A stretch of DNA of 64,000 nt. Source: Oscheius sp. JU75. Taxonomy: Eukaryota; Nematoda; Chromadorea; Rhabditida; Rhabditidae. The stretch is taken from the NCBI GenBank assembly GCA_037178855.1, contig JASJZC010000006.1, positions 7,192,001 to 7,256,000 on the forward strand. The letters run 5' to 3'. The position numbers were made by a program, and so were the translations under genes. Below, piece after piece: positions 1-15,261 of the stretch (its first letter is position 1; each line of letters begins with the position of its first letter). The notes beneath the pieces are model-generated. The model was not told where the DNA came from and did no database searches. It saw nothing but the letters and a program-made list of their open reading frames with translations.

Positions 1-1793
1 TCCCCACAGCAGTCAAAACTCTCCCTTGATTTCTAATGATAGATCTTGGCTGCACCCTCTCCCTTTCATCTGTTCTCAAAAGACCAAATCGCACCTTTCG
101 ACCGTCTTCCCATTGAACTAATTCATATTGCTAATCGCAGGAAATAGCTGCCATCATTCTGCGAGAGAGGCACGATTTCGAGCAGAGCTCATTTGCAAGG
201 GCCGAGTCAACAAAGTGCCTTCTAGGAATTCGTATTTCTGCGGAAGTACTAGTCTTTTTTTGTCTCTGAGATAACAAGAGACAGCCTGTCTGTCTCATTC
301 CTTTCAATTTGACCAATCTTCTCTTTTTGTCTTATTTCGACTCACGTCATCGGAAATATTAAATTTCGAGAAAAAGTGAACCCACGCAGTGCATTGCTTT
401 CCCGATCCAATTCAGCCTCCAATCACATGCAATAATTCCAACGACGGAGGAATTTCATTTTGTTTTTTCTTGAGAGACTTCTCCGTTTGCACACAGTCGA
501 ACAGAAAACTATCAAGACTAAGCTGTAGGACCAGAAGTGACATTATCCGCCCTGTTACGTCGCTGTGGTGAACAGAGAAATGACGATTTGTGAGCTGCCT
601 AAGCCAGAACCATTAGGGTCCCCTTCAGAGATAGCCCGGCGCTCATTAAAAACCATCGATCAGCATCTGAGAGTCTAACAAAAAAAACGTCTTTCTGTTG
701 TTTTCATCCATCTAATCTCCCACTCTCAGATCCTTGGTTGACTCTCTCATTTGTCTTTGCCTACAAATCGTCAAAATGTCAATTTTTCAGCCCCTCCTCT
801 ATGGCGTGAATGGCTTCGTCGTATTGTACTCCTCTTTCCGCCCGCGCGTCTTCCTTCATTCCGCGACGGGCGTCTCCGTTCGACGCCTCCACCTCCAACT
901 GTCGACAGGATTCCGACTGCGGCAGCAGGTGAGTCAGAGATACTCTTTTCCTCTTTGGAAGTCTTTTTATTGGGTGTCCTCTAACTTTAAGTAGGGGCAG
1001 ACTTTTCTGCATGACGCAGTAGGTGCTTTGTCAGAAAAAGTCGGATTCCAGCCCCAAGGGAAACCATTTACTGTTTTCGAACTCGAAAGACTTTTAGGAG
1101 ATCCACCGTCTTACTAGGTTGGTCAGAAGTGTTGGTTTCTAAATTCAAACAAGCTATAGAGCTAGACTAGGATTATGTGTAGTGAAATAGAGTGAGGATC
1201 AGATGGGCCGTGAATTGCACCTCTTCTATAACGTTCCCCTAGCCTGACGTCAGACACGCTGCTGCGTGGGAACGCCTCTCGCTCGCTCCTTCTCTCTGAA
1301 GGCAAGAACTGGGTGTCCGATTAATGAAGAGCCGACGAATGCTTCCTTCTTGGCCCCCATACTGCCGCATTCCCACGATTTTCTATGAGATGTCGCCACG
1401 CGCATGCAGCAGCTCTCTTTTTTATCCAATTAATCAGTCCGCCACGTCACGACTGAGAAGAAGTCTTGTCTTCAGAAAGTGAGTAGTCTAAAGATAGTTT
1501 ACAAAGTATTTGTATCACTTACGTGACGTCCTAAGACAAAACATTTGCTCTCTATCAGATGACGTTCATTCACGCTTGGTGCCCCTTTTTCTAATTTCCA
1601 ATTTGGCATTAATTATATGACGTTTCGGCTGAATGTCTAATAGGCCCCTCAAAATAAAAATAAAACAGTCTGCCTATTTTGGTTCACTGTTAGAAAGGGT
1701 GAGACGGAAGCTGTAAAAACAGCCACCGGACGTAAACGAGTAACTGTCTGTGCAGGTGTCCATTGATTATTTTCCAGCTCTGGTCTGGGAGGC
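1..1793. other. Upstream region of the FNDC3-like gene, no confirmed coding exon
   Basis: No recognisable protein family is seen here. A candidate upstream exon of the FNDC3 gene lies at about 790-930: it follows a tttttcag acceptor, reads open in a proline- and arginine-rich frame, and ends at a strong gtgagt donor. It could be 5' UTR or an N-terminal coding exon. A second acceptor (tttccag) lies 17 nt before the ATG used for FNDC3. The rest looks like intron or promoter sequence. Confidence 0.35.
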
Positions 1794-4700
1794 ATGAAGA
1801 CACAAGAGCTCGCCTCCGACGAAGGCGGCTCTTCCTCCTCTGGGGTTCAGGGAGCGTACAGTAGTGGAGGTCCAGCCCTACACAACTTCATTCCCCGACC
1901 CAATGGTCTTCCCTTCTGCATGCCCCACATGAACATTGCCCAAGGCTTGCCTGTAGGTTCTTGAAAAATAAATGGTCTCATTTTAAGTTTAGTGGGTCCA
2001 TCCGACGCCTCCTGGAGCGAACAACGATCTCTTCGTACACGTTCAATCCGGTGAGACACTGTCCGTTTGCATCGGGAACGAAATGAAAAACATCACGGGT
2101 AGGAATATTTCTATTTGATCCTATTAGGTGAGTTCAGGTCCGGCAACGGTTCGGATGGTTGGTGAGTCGGGCATCTCACCGCAAGCCCTTCCCATCCAAG
2201 TCCCTCCAGGTCATCTGATCCATCAAATCGTCGACGAGCAGGGCATTCTCCGGCATCTGATTCTTTCGCCCGAGAAGCCATCGGCCTATCCACCATCAGT
2301 GGCCACACCGAGTTCGGTAAGTCTATTTATTGACATCTTGCTGGGCCCCTTTGGGATCCGACTGTGTCACAGTTTGTTGGTTCTTTTTCTATGTGTGCCG
2401 TGTCTCAGGGCTGTAACCGTCTCGTGTCTTCTTCGCCTCCGACGATGCCCTATCACAACAACTTCTATACCGTGTCCCGGCCCAAAGAGAAGAAGTACTA
2501 CACCTACGATGAGTTCACGGTAAGCACTAGAGCCAAAGATTAGAGCGCAGTGTCCGTGCTTGTCCCGTATCGTCCCCTGTTCACACCTCTCGAGCTGCTT
2601 TAGTGCACCAACGCCGTATTCTTTTCTAACAGAAAGGACAGAATACGGTCACATAGAAAGACAGACAACAGAAACCTTCTCCTTTTTCAGGAAGGTGAAA
2701 TCGATGTGGAAGAGCAGGAGAGGCTCAAGGATATGCTTAGTCGAATCCAGTCCCCGAAAATTGTCCGAGTGGAAGCGACGACAGCGGACATTTCCTGGGA
2801 GGAGATTGACACCTCCGAAGCTTCTGCTCCAGGTGGCCCCTTCCCTCAGATCGACCGATCCGAGTTCATTTACCACATTGTCCTTTTCGAAGGATCCGGC
2901 AAATTTATTGCCAACTATCCGTAAGTAATCTGGAAGAACATATATAACTTTCACTTTAGCTGTGAAGTCCTAACGGGTAACCAGATGAGGTTATGCGAGC
3001 TGAGGCCATTCACCGACTACTATGTACAGTTGAAGGCGTCTCTTGAAGAGCGAGGAGTCTTGGGAGAGCCGTCAGAACCGGTCAACTTCAAGACGTTGCC
3101 CTTCAGGCCAGAGCCCCCAATGATGCTGAAAGTTTGTGGAAAGGGAGCCGACTGGGTCTCATTGGCCTGGAGGTACAACGTCGACAACGGCTCGCCTGTC
3201 CAATGCTACACCGTCTACTTGGTATGTTGTCGTCATTATCAATCAAAAGAATATCACTTTCAGGTCAATGGAAGCTCTGTGGACAAAGTGTGGGAAGGGA
3301 GACATACGGAAGCGAGGCTGACGAATCTGAAACCGGCAACGAGTTATCAGGTCAGAGTGACGGCGACCAATAAAATTGGAGAGTCGTTGGAATCGGCCAT
3401 CTCGATCAGCACCAAATCTGACGGACCTCCACCAGCACCGAACCCGCCACAGCTTGTGACGGTTAGCAGCAAGGGCATCAAGATTTTATGGAATTCGATT
3501 CCGGATTTCACCTACTCCATTGAACAACACGACGTGACCAACGACATCTACAGTATGCCGAAAGAGCGAGTGTCTGGCTCGAATGCCTTCGTCTCTGACC
3601 TCATTCCCGGCAACCAGTACCGATTCCGTCTTCGAGCTCACAATTCGGAAGGGGACTCACCGAAATCTGAATGGGTGTCGGCAAGGATGACTGGCGGTCT
3701 TGGCCGACAGAACAGAGAGTTTGTCCCGGAAAGACTGCTGGTTCCCACACAGCCCTACGTGATCGGACAGCAGAAGACGAAAACACAGATTGGATGGAAG
3801 TGTCCTGGAGGCAAGGATCGAGAGTTCGATTTCCACTTGGAAGGATCGACACTCGACTACCCAACAAAGTTCAGAACTCTGTACAAAGGTCCCCTGAGCA
3901 CCTACTTGCTGACAGAAGAGGAAATCCAGATCCTCAGGGTTCAGAGCATCAAACGAGGGGCATACAGTGATTTCTCCGAATCGCTGGTGTTGGCAAGAGA
4001 AGAGGAAGAAGATATCGTCCGTCCTGAACAGCCAGCAGCTCCCACATTCGACACCCGCGGCAAGGGTAGCCTGGAGATTATCTGGAAGCCGTCCAGTATC
4101 TCCATTCCCTCAACTGCCAATCTTCTCTACGAGGTCAAAAGACTAGGAACAAAGACTGATTTGATCTACTGCGGACCCGGTCCTAGCTGTACCATCTCAA
4201 ATCTGGCCAACCGGGAACAAGTCGAGGTTCAAGTGCGATCTGTCCTGGTCACAAAGACGGGAGTTCGATTCGAGAGCGACTGGAGTCCTTCTAGCAGCGG
4301 AACAGCTCCAGTGGAGATTCCTTCAGCCCCAAGTGACTTCCAGCTGGTTACTGATGCTCTGATGTGGAGGATGGCGGACGGAAGTCATCCAGTGAGGTAC
4401 AAGCTCTACTGCACAGAAGGTGTGGAGGAGAGAATATATGAAGTTGTGGAACCACGTTTCCCTCTTTCGCGACTCGGCTATGCAAAACAGTACAGCTGTA
4501 AGGTTAGTGCTGTGAGCAGTGAGGGTGGAGAAGGATATATCACGGCCCCGTTGAAGTTCACAACTCTGGCTGGTGTCCCCGCCCAACCTGAAAGTGAGTA
4601 TTATCATCTACTGTTCTAATCAAATCCCATTCAGGTGTTTCTGTCGAAGCTGAGAGCACATCGTGTCTTCTATTGAGATGGAACGCTCCAGACTGCCGTG

Positions 4701-5882
4701 GAGATTCAATTCAGCAATACAGGATCAGAGTAGAGACTGGAAGCGAGGTTAATTCATAAAATTAGGAAATAACAAACAATTTTCAGCTGGTTCGAGAGTC
4801 GAACGTGCTCATCGCCTCGCAATCCAATTGCGAGTACAGAATCGTCGACCTGAAACCAGACAGGAGGTACCGGATCGAGATCTCTGCCCAGAACAGTATC
4901 GGAAGTGGTGTGTCTGCTGCCATTTCGGGCAAGACGAAGGCTCTACCTCCAGCTGCCCCTAGACTCGAAGCCGAAGCTGAACCCTTCACGTTGAGACTGA
5001 AATGGAAGCCTGAAACTACTCACAGTTTCATAACCTACCGTGTAGTTCGCCTTACCAGCAATGACAATCACGAGATCGTCTACGAGGGAGATCAGTGCTT
5101 CGCCAAACTGAAGAGTCTTTCTGAGCATACGGAATACCGTTTCCAAATCAGAGCCATGGATAAGTAAGTTTTATGCCTCATCTCTCTTTCAAAATGCAGT
5201 CTCTGACGTAGACGCTTGTTTTTGCTTGTCAATGAAAATGACAATATTTCATTCAGGCTGACAGGATGTGGTCCCTGGTCTGAAATCTACTGCTTCACGA
5301 CAATGTTGGCTCAGCCTCCGGTGATCCGAGTCGCTCCAACGACAATGCCAGCAGCTACCGGATGCTATCAGATCGAATGGCAGGCGGCTATTGGAAAACC
5401 GAACAACAGACAATGCTTCTACCGTCTCCAGGCCATCGATTGTGTAGCAGATGATGCCAAATGGCACAGTGTAAGTGAATCTGACTCACGAAAAGCATTA
5501 TCTTAATAGGTCTACGAAGGTATGCTGACATCTTACACGATGAGGGTCTCCGAATACCCCGGCGCCCTCCAGATCCGAGTTGTCTGTGTCAGACCGAGAG
5601 ATGATGGCCGTGAAGTTGTCGGCTCTCCCAGTCCTGTTGTTTACATCGCCAATCAACAGAGACAACGAAAGATCTCCGAGGTAGAAAACTCTCTTCTCAT
5701 TCAGTATAATATTCTGTGTTCAGGTCGAAGTTGACATTACTCCCCTGGCTCCAAAGGAAAAGTACGGCTGGATTCGATTCGCTTCCGACAAGGGTATAAC
5801 CATAATCTCCGTGATGGTCTTCGCCGTACTCTCCTGCTGTCTGGCTCTTTTCTTTGAGCAACTTTTCATCAAAGAGATCTAG
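1794..5882 (+). CDS. FNDC3-like fibronectin type III membrane protein
   Basis: Spliced gene; first exons about 1794-1952, 1993-2101, 2138-2316, 2409-2519, 2691-2920 and 2960-3222, with introns of about 40 nt. The N-terminal part has the FNDC3 signature (HVQSGETLSVCIGNEMKNIT, then VPPGHLIHQIVDEQG) ahead of a long array of fibronectin III domains, recognisable from repeated W, Y-x-V and 'L.P.T.Y..R' features through 2.7-5.7 kb. The protein ends with one hydrophobic helix (about 5790-5865) and a short KEI tail, which fits the C-terminal tail anchor of FNDC3A/B. Family members are ER/Golgi-associated membrane proteins involved in cell adhesion and secretion. The start at 1794 is the first ATG in frame, but upstream coding exons are possible. 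Identity is firm; exon ends in the 3' half are approximate. Confidence 0.9.
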
Positions 5883-6819
5883 ATAACTTTATTTTTTCTC
5901 GTTTCCTTCCCGCGTCCACCCCGCTGGCCGGTGCTATCTCCCACACTACTAGATGTGATATTCCTTTTCCTGTACATATAGCAGTTATTTATTCTCGATT
6001 TCTAGTTTTGTGTCTGTGCTTTGCCTTCTTTCTCCCCATCTACTCACCCTTCCTTCCCGAGTGATTCCTTTACTTTCTATAGAAGTCCCCATCCAAACCC
6101 TTTCGGGTCCCCTAGCGGTTCCAGTCAACATATTCTTTTCTATTGTGATCTTCTCTTTTCTATGCCTTTACTTAGAGATCTTTATATAAGTTTCGATCCT
6201 TTCGGACCAGAAGAAAGTCTAACAGCCGGGTTTGTCCTTTTCTCGGGATCCTGTCGTCTGTACATAATCATAAGTCAAGAACAGGTCCAAGAATCTGACC
6301 ATCAGACTGCTGATTTATCTTTGGAAGTCCTGGAATTGAATCCTACAGATCGTCCTTTCCACAGTATTTCAGAGTATTTTGAGACTTTTTCTTGCATAGT
6401 TGCCAAGCAATCCTGTCTATCTTGTTTGAGTGATGTCGCTGTGATGACCCCTTCCAGAAAAAAGATTGTCCCTAAGGGCTACCCAACTAGGAATCTGTTT
6501 CATTTCCACAAATCCGAAAACTATTATTTCTCATTTTGACGCATAATTCAATTTAAATAAACTCCTTTCTGGGTTTGCTATATGCTCGTGTTCATGGGCC
6601 AGTCACACTAAATTTCAGGAAATAGTTTATTCAGCATAGAAGATATGTTACATACACAAAAATTATGCAGTTTTAGATTGCGACCTTTTCAAAACTTTCA
6701 TCGCATAAGAAGAGAAAATTCTTTGGTGAAAACCGTACTGTATCACGGCAAAATATGGAAAGCGCCAAAAAAGAATGCGTGTACGTGACTAGAAGTAGTC
6801 CCAAGAGTCGAATCAGAGC

Positions 6820-8534
6820 TCAGATGAGACTGTTACTTGGGCCTGGTGTGTTGTTATCCTCAGCGGAGTCACTTCCTTTCAGTCGCAGCCTCGTGAAATC
6901 TTCGAAAATCAAATCATCATCGTCGGGAAGCATCACACTGCAAACATTCCTTCAAACACAATAAAAATAAGACAAACCAGTCATCGTCTAGCTGAATAAG
7001 ATCGAAATCTAGTGGATCAGGCTCGTCGGTAGGCAAGGGAGCCTTCTCCACGATGGATCTCTCCTAAAAAACACGTAAGAGGATACAAAATTACAGAATA
7101 CTTTTCGTTCCGGAGACTCTGCTGGCTTCGCATGTGTGAGAGTGAATGGAAGTTCAGCTACAAGCTCTCCTCCACCGCCAAACTTCCCGCCAATTCCTCC
7201 AATACTAGCTCGAATTTTCACTTTGTACTGCACGACGATTCCGAGGTTTTCCTTCGACGTTTTACCGTCCATTCTAAAAAAGAAAGTTAGACGCAATGAA
7301 AAAAATTGGTAAGCGAACTTCCACAATGTAGCATGCAGAATACTAGTTTTCGTATGCTAACTCACATTGTACTGGAGGCAAGATTTGTATCCTCGTGTTT
7401 GAGCTGACCATCCAGAGCCAATCCACGCTTATCCTTATTGTACTTGAGCAGAGGACAAAGTGAAAAAACTTTGGAAAGAGTTGCTCCCGGACCGACTGGG
7501 AAACCCTCGGAGCTGTCTATCCTAGCAACTTCACAGGTATATGATGCCGTTGTGAAAAGACAAATATCGGCTACTTGCACCACGCTGATCTTAAATGACC
7601 TGGTGTAAAAACATAGTAATTCACGCACCTTGAGCTTTTTGACAGTCTTATTACTATTGTTCTGGAGATGAACATTGATTGCGATCGACTCTCCGTGATA
7701 GTACATCTCCTTGTCGAGCGAAGCCTCCATATGAAGGAGTCCAGGGCTCATCATGAACTCTTTCGAAACGTCGACCATCGGTTGAGGGCGAGGCTCATAG
7801 GGCGCGTAGGTCAGCTTCCTTATTGCCAAGCGCACACTATTTGAGGCCCTAAATTGGAAAGTTCTAATGAGAATAAAAGAGTCACGAACGCCTTCTTGTT
7901 TTTCTCAGTTGTTACCGCTTCTGGTCCACCAACGAGTGTCTTCAACTCGTAGTCTACGCCACATGGTTTGCCTGTGTCACCTGGCGCTGGCTTAAATTAT
8001 TATTTTTTTCAAAACTAGGACAAGTACAAAAACCTGTAACGTGACTGAACTGGCGCTGTTCGGGGCGACTTCGAACCAGAAAGGAAATGCATTGGCCCCG
8101 AGTTTTCGGCTGAGACGTTCTTGTAATCGCGTCAATGGCCGTTTCTGTTGATTAGGATCCACAGGAAATACCTGAAACAATGTTTATTGCATAAAGAATC
8201 AGTTCACCTGGAAGGTTTGAGCAATTAAATCTTTTCTGAAAGTGAGACCCAATACGTCGAGATCTTCCCGTCCGTAGCGAAAAGCCGCTAATAAGTTGGC
8301 GGTCACTTTTTTGCCCTCGTTAATGTACTCCTCGTCAACGAGAACCATTCCATCGATCAGATCGACAGAATCACCGCGGTCGATGAAATCTCTCTTGCCC
8401 AAGTAGGTCGTAATCTTGCCATTAGGACTTGTCTTTTTGAAAACCCTTAGTTAAAGCTTTGTAAAATAAAAGCTCGGAATGTACCTGGTACCGGATTTTT
8501 TTTCTTCATCTCCCGCGGTGCTTGGTGCCCCCAT
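6820..8534 (-). CDS. arr-1: Beta-arrestin
   Basis: Non-visual arrestin that binds phosphorylated GPCRs and links them to clathrin endocytosis and signalling. Exon 1 (8485-8534) encodes a short acidic/lysine start joined in frame to [21 protein letters not shown], written here as overlapping parts: [12 protein letters not shown] and [11 protein letters not shown]. Later exons carry the arrestin hallmarks [44 protein letters not shown] and [20 protein letters not shown]. The C-terminal tail keeps a clathrin-box-like LIQLDDD and the AP2-binding [14 protein letters not shown]. Length of about 400-430 residues is normal for the family. At least seven exons with small introns. It lies tail to tail with the FNDC3 gene, about 940 bp away. 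Confidence 0.93.
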
Positions 8535-11417
8535 ATTTGACATCGATGTAGGGTTGGGATTGTGTCGATGTTACAACTCCTTTTTGCCAAAAAATGACAT
8601 ATCTGAGATAGATAGTTTAGTCACTGGGACAAAAAGAGTAATTTCGGAAAATGGTGAGTATACTTATATTATTGAACTATCTCGAGCTGCAAAAATAACT
8701 GAGGACTTATGAAAGAGGCCAGGATTTGCGCCCACGGGCGGGAGATTAATAGTCGGCAATAAACTGAGAAAAAAGACTACTGCTGCTGTATGTGTGAGGA
8801 CAAGAATAACTGGTTTGAAACAAGATGAGAGGCGAACAGGAAATATTCTCGGAAACCCAAATTTGATAGGAGTTTTAGAACCTGTGAAAAAACCTTGTAA
8901 AAATAAGTCATGAATCATCTGAACAAAAAAAAAATACTTTCACATATCGCTGCTTTTCAATGGAATGAAGTTAAATTGTGTTCACGGCGAGGGGTCATCA
9001 AGAAACTTTCCGCTTTTGCGACCTTGGAATTCGTAGGTGTGCATGTGTCTATTGATTTTCGTCAAGAGAAAGATAACAGTAAAGGGTGGCCTAAAGAACT
9101 ATAAATCGATGGGATTATAATAAAAAAACGGAGGAAAACAGCCCTTGCTTTCCGTATTGGACGAAAGGCAAGGAAGTGCCCGAACAAGAGTTATTCGGTG
9201 GTTGTGGTGGGTGGAAAGGGGTGGGTTTGCATGTCATGCTGGATGGAATACATAAGCAACCTTGGTGGTTATTCGCAAAATACTTAAAAAGGATTCTATG
9301 CCCTCTTTATAGTGACCTCGGTCAATGAAAGCCAAAAAGAAGGAGCTTTGTGTGATCTTTGGAATTATATGGAGATGCAATTTCCAAGAGCAATTTCGCT
9401 CTATTTCAAAAAGTAGTGGATCATGGGAATTGGATGAAAAAGCGTGGGCAGCAATTTAAAATTCGAAATGTCTCCGAAGAAAGGAATTGTGCTGCTCCGT
9501 CGCCGTTGCTGATGGGGAGACATCCCTATTGTGTTATTTCTATGAATCACGAGGAAGAGAAAAAAGTGGAACAAATGAGAGTAGTCTCATGAGGCGGCAC
9601 AAAGGAGCGCCACGGCCATGCCATTTCCGGGCCATAAGATCAAAGAGAAGCCGTTAAAAGGACAACAGATCATACGAAAACCTGGCAAGAGAACGTGTGG
9701 CGAAGGGCGGTCAAAAGATTTTGGTTTTCCCACGAAGTTCCCAGATGGGTCTCCCGAGACAAGACTCTGAGGGTCATAAAACACAACGCGGACCGCATGT
9801 CCAGAGCAGAGTCGTCAAATTGCAGTATGTAAGGCGTACAGACTTACAGACTTTTGCAAGTTTCTTTGACGTTTACCGCCTAACACATTTATGCACTTAT
9901 GACTAATCGAATCGTTGTGTTTCTCTTCAAATCAACGAGTTGTTCCGTATCTATAAATTACATCAAAATGGAAGTAGTCGCTCTGAAAGTTGGATTACGA
10001 TAGTAAAGTCTAATGAGCTGTAATAGAGCAGCTCATATTGCGTCGGCTAATGCCATTCTCTGACGAATGAGCGAAATAAAACAGCTCCGCTAATGACATT
10101 ACTGAGAAGAAAACGCCTCCAGCAATGGATCCCCTTAGACAGGACATTATCAAAGCAATGACCCGGCTGGTTAGATGGCGAGCCGAACAACATTAGTGCA
10201 GACGGCGATGAGGGCACAATTTCAGTTGCTAAATTAGAAGCCAATATGAATCAGTTAGATTCTAATGAGGGAGGGTTAGGCTGATTAGTACTTTGTGTTT
10301 TGCAAGAGCAAAACTTAATATTTTTGATAAAAGTTTGAGGGTAAGTCAGTTATTGGCAGGTTCACCGACGCGTGAACTTTCAAGAAAATAGAGTCACGTG
10401 CTGCTTGCCCAGCTCTGTTTATGTCAAACTAAATCGTGCTTTCTTGCCTTAAAAAACCTTTCCGGTTGCATAGCAGACTGGACACGCAGAGTCAATGATA
10501 ACAATTGTAGTACGAGGTGGATGAGAACAATGGCTTGTTGTTATTGGAACGGCTCTGAGTGCACCCAACACTCGCTGCGTACAAAAAGTAGTTCGCAATC
10601 AATAAGAGTCATAGGGCACATGCTCTATGCTTTTCAGCTGACCGAACCGCGAACGTTTTTCTTGGAAGCTAAGTTAATTAGAGAAGGAGACGAATATTGG
10701 ACGGATGTGGGGGCAAAAACTTTGGAAAGAAAGTCCAATTGCTCGCTGAGAAGCCGGAGGATGTGTCTGAACTTGCTGTGACGTGAAAAGGTCAACGGAT
10801 TTGACCGATAGACCGTAAAACAGCAGGTGCGCGAAAATGAAAATACTGCTGGTTAGCTTATTTTAAAGGTAACCACACTATGGAATGAAACGCACAATTG
10901 AGTTTACTTATGTTTTTAGATGTGGAAAATAAGAATAGGTTAGAACAGCCAGGAGAGGCAGCCCCATGAGAGGAGGAGAGCATAATTGCCGTCGAGGATC
11001 CGTTTGCCGCGAACGCGAGCGGTCGCGCCGCGGAGGTCGACATCCAGACTGCATGTTTGTGCCGTAAGCAATTGTATGTTTGACCCACTGGTTAATTGGC
11101 AGGGGTGGTTTCTATCAACCATACAAAACAAAAATCTCTCTCTCTCTCTCTTTCTGTGTGTGTGTGTATGTGTCTATCTGTCTGAAGCTCTATTTGGGAA
11201 TTTGTCACACATACTTTGTGACAGCAATTACCCCTTTGCAAATCAAGTCAGTTTGGGAGATGCGTCTCTAGGAGTACGTTGCTTCGGTAGCTTGACTGGA
11301 GCATCACCTGCCTGTCACGAACCCCAATGGGGCTTCAGCCAAGCTTGTACCTCCAAATTATGAAAAACAATATTTATTCGCCAATCGAATACAAACACCT
11401 GAAATTCATTTAAATTT
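8535..11417. other. About 2.9 kb without a recognisable gene; microsatellite and repeat copy
   Basis: Open frames here (for example + 10398-10781) match no family I know and lack convincing splice structure. AT-rich and purine-rich stretches occur throughout. A CT/TG microsatellite lies at about 11138-11170 and runs into a copy of a dispersed repeat at 11170-11352. Part of the left side may be the arrestin promoter. Confidence 0.4.
11170..11352 (+). repeat. Dispersed repeat, copy A
   Basis: This segment aligns by eye with 59081-59262 and partly with 58015-58140. Shared blocks, in order, are TGTCTGAAGC, ACTTTGTGACAGC, CTTTGCAA, GAGATGCGTC and CCTGTCACGA. It sits beside a CT/TG microsatellite, about 65 bp beyond the stop codon of the carbonic anhydrase gene. 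No open frame is conserved between copies, so it looks like a non-coding mobile or satellite-derived sequence. I see no clear terminal inverted repeats or target duplication. Confidence 0.65.
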
Positions 11418-12457
11418 CTAACGCTGGGATATGTTTTGGCCTGCGAACTCGTTGAAGACTTCGTCACTTTCACATCTTCTGGTGATTTCTTCCTTCAGCT
11501 CTTCGACGGTACTTTCCTAAACAACACATGGAGATGCACCCTAAGTCAACTTACCTCAATTGGTATAAATCGCCGCTTTTCTCGGGAAAACAGATAGGTT
11601 TCCCCTTTATAGATATCGAACCACATAGCATGAGCAAACAGACGTTTGGATTCAAAGTATTCCTTCAAGAACTCGTGCGACGCAATATTCATTACTTGCT
11701 GAAGCACATTTATCTGTGAAAAAAAAGTTTTTGAATACCAACTACACTAACCTGAGAGAGTTTGTCTTCCGCCGGCATTTTTTCAAAGGGATCAATGATT
11801 GCTTCGAAGTTTTGACTCGGAGACACATCGCTTTTGAATTCCATGACAGCGGCACCATTGTGGAGCCGTTCGTTTAGCCTTAGAAACAATTTCCATCTTC
11901 ACCAGCTATAACTGACCGCTTGACAGATCGGAAACCGTTCTTTCTGACCCAATTGTCCATTGGACTCTGCACATCAAAATTTTTCGGGCACTGGTGTAGG
12001 CCATATAGTAGATTCATCGCCTGAAAATATTTGTTTGCCCCCTTTTTGATTTTCACCTTGCAGTCTGAGTGACCGCAGACTATCACGTGACAAATGCCCC
12101 CTCTCTTCACGGCTAATTCGAGAGCCGCTGGTTCGGTTGTAATTGAAACTTCGGTTGAAGCACCTAAGCTGAATTTGATAAACTGAAAAGAGCGACTGAA
12201 CCATAGTTTTGTGCTTCAGGTATCATATTGCCTCCATTTCTAACTACAAACATATCTCCGACTTTAGACTGTGTAAACCTCGTTGGAAGCATTCTTGAGT
12301 CCATGCATGTGAAAAACACAGCGGTCGGCTGGAAAGAGTAGTTATTTCAAGGCAATATGTTAACATTTGGATTGTCTTTGATCTCCTTGAACTGTTTCAC
12401 GAGATCGCTTCGTACTGTCTGACGGAACTTGATCACGCCACGGAGTATTTTATCCAT
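11418..12457 (-). CDS. Beta-class carbonic anhydrase
   Basis: Zinc enzyme converting CO2 to bicarbonate. The first exon starts MDKILRGVIKFRQ at an ATG four nucleotides after an acceptor (ttacag). The beta-CA zinc ligands are visible: CMDSRM (C-x-D-x-R) in exon 2 and CGHSDCK (H-x2-C) in exon 3. FVVRNGGNMIPE between them is also typical. The C-terminal exons encode helical sequence ending NISQR. About six exons; length near the 250-270 residues usual for metazoan beta-CAs. This class exists in nematodes and insects but not vertebrates. The gene is followed downstream by a dispersed repeat. Confidence 0.93.
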
Positions 12458-12694
12458 TTTCTGTAAGAACATTAAACAGAAATATTGGGAAGAGTATGAA
12501 CAAAAATTGGCGTGATAAGCACACAAGACGGAGAGATCGTCGACCTGTCATCGAAAATACAAAGAACGGCCAGGACGTTGTAACAAAGAACAAGGCTTCG
12601 CGAATTGAGGAAATTTTGGCTCTTGATAATAAAAAATAGTGTCATCCATTTATTTACGAATTTACACACGTTACAATTAGGTGCATCAGGAAAC

Positions 12695-13517
<823 letters not shown>

Positions 13518-14390
13518 TTTCTGCAAGAATTGGCTTTATGGATGAAAGAAAATGAAAGAGTCCTGTTGATGCCACTGGAATGATGTTGACAAGGCTTTTT
13601 GATAAGGAATCAATACTGATAACAAGGTAGAACTGATTGCTGACGTCTACGAAAATCTCAGCGGAAGGCATAAATATGATGTACTGAGCTAAAACAACAT
13701 AAATGCAAAACAATGTATTTTAGATTTTTGCACTCTATCACACATTTGTTTGTAACTTTAACTCATTCTCAACATGAAATGCTAATAGTGGCAAAAAAAC
13801 GTGATTTGTTTCGGGCAAAATTTGCAGAGAACAGTTAGGTAATAGTTGGGCAGGCAGCTCGTTTCGTTCAAACGGGTTTCGCGCACATTTTCGAATTCGG
13901 CGGGGTTTTGAAGACATTTCCTTTTATGATTTCTTTTACGATCTTTTACAATCTATGTCTTTTCTTGAAGTGAATAAGAAAGACATAAAAGTTAGGCAAA
14001 AGTATGACAAAAGCAGTGAAAAGGTGTAGAAATCGTAAAAGAGAATTTTTTTCTTTCAAAATCCCGCCGAAGTCAAAAATGCACACGAAAACCTCTTAGA
14101 ACGAAACGAGCCGCCTGCCAAACTATTTCCAGAAAAGATAGGATGGCAGAAAAAAGTTGGGTGCAATAAAACGGCCACATGTTTATCTAAAACATGCCAC
14201 AGCTGTATGACGTGTTGATTGGGAGGGGGAAGACCCCTGTGAGTATGCAGAAAGAGTAGCTTTTGTTCAAAAGTTTCCCATCTAGTAAACGCGGCCCATT
14301 AAGCAGAGCGCCTCATTACGAAGCCTAAAGATATTGATGGATACAAACTAAATATCAGAATGTTTATCTCATCAAGGACGCAGAGAATGT

Positions 14391-15261
<871 letters not shown>

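Noticed and set aside
6021-6539. 172-codon frame downstream of the FNDC3 stop
   Set aside because: Composition is that of pyrimidine-rich 3' UTR; no domain and no splice structure.
10398-10781. 127-codon plus-strand open frame
   Set aside because: No recognisable domain, odd composition, no splice context; consistent with chance in a gap region.
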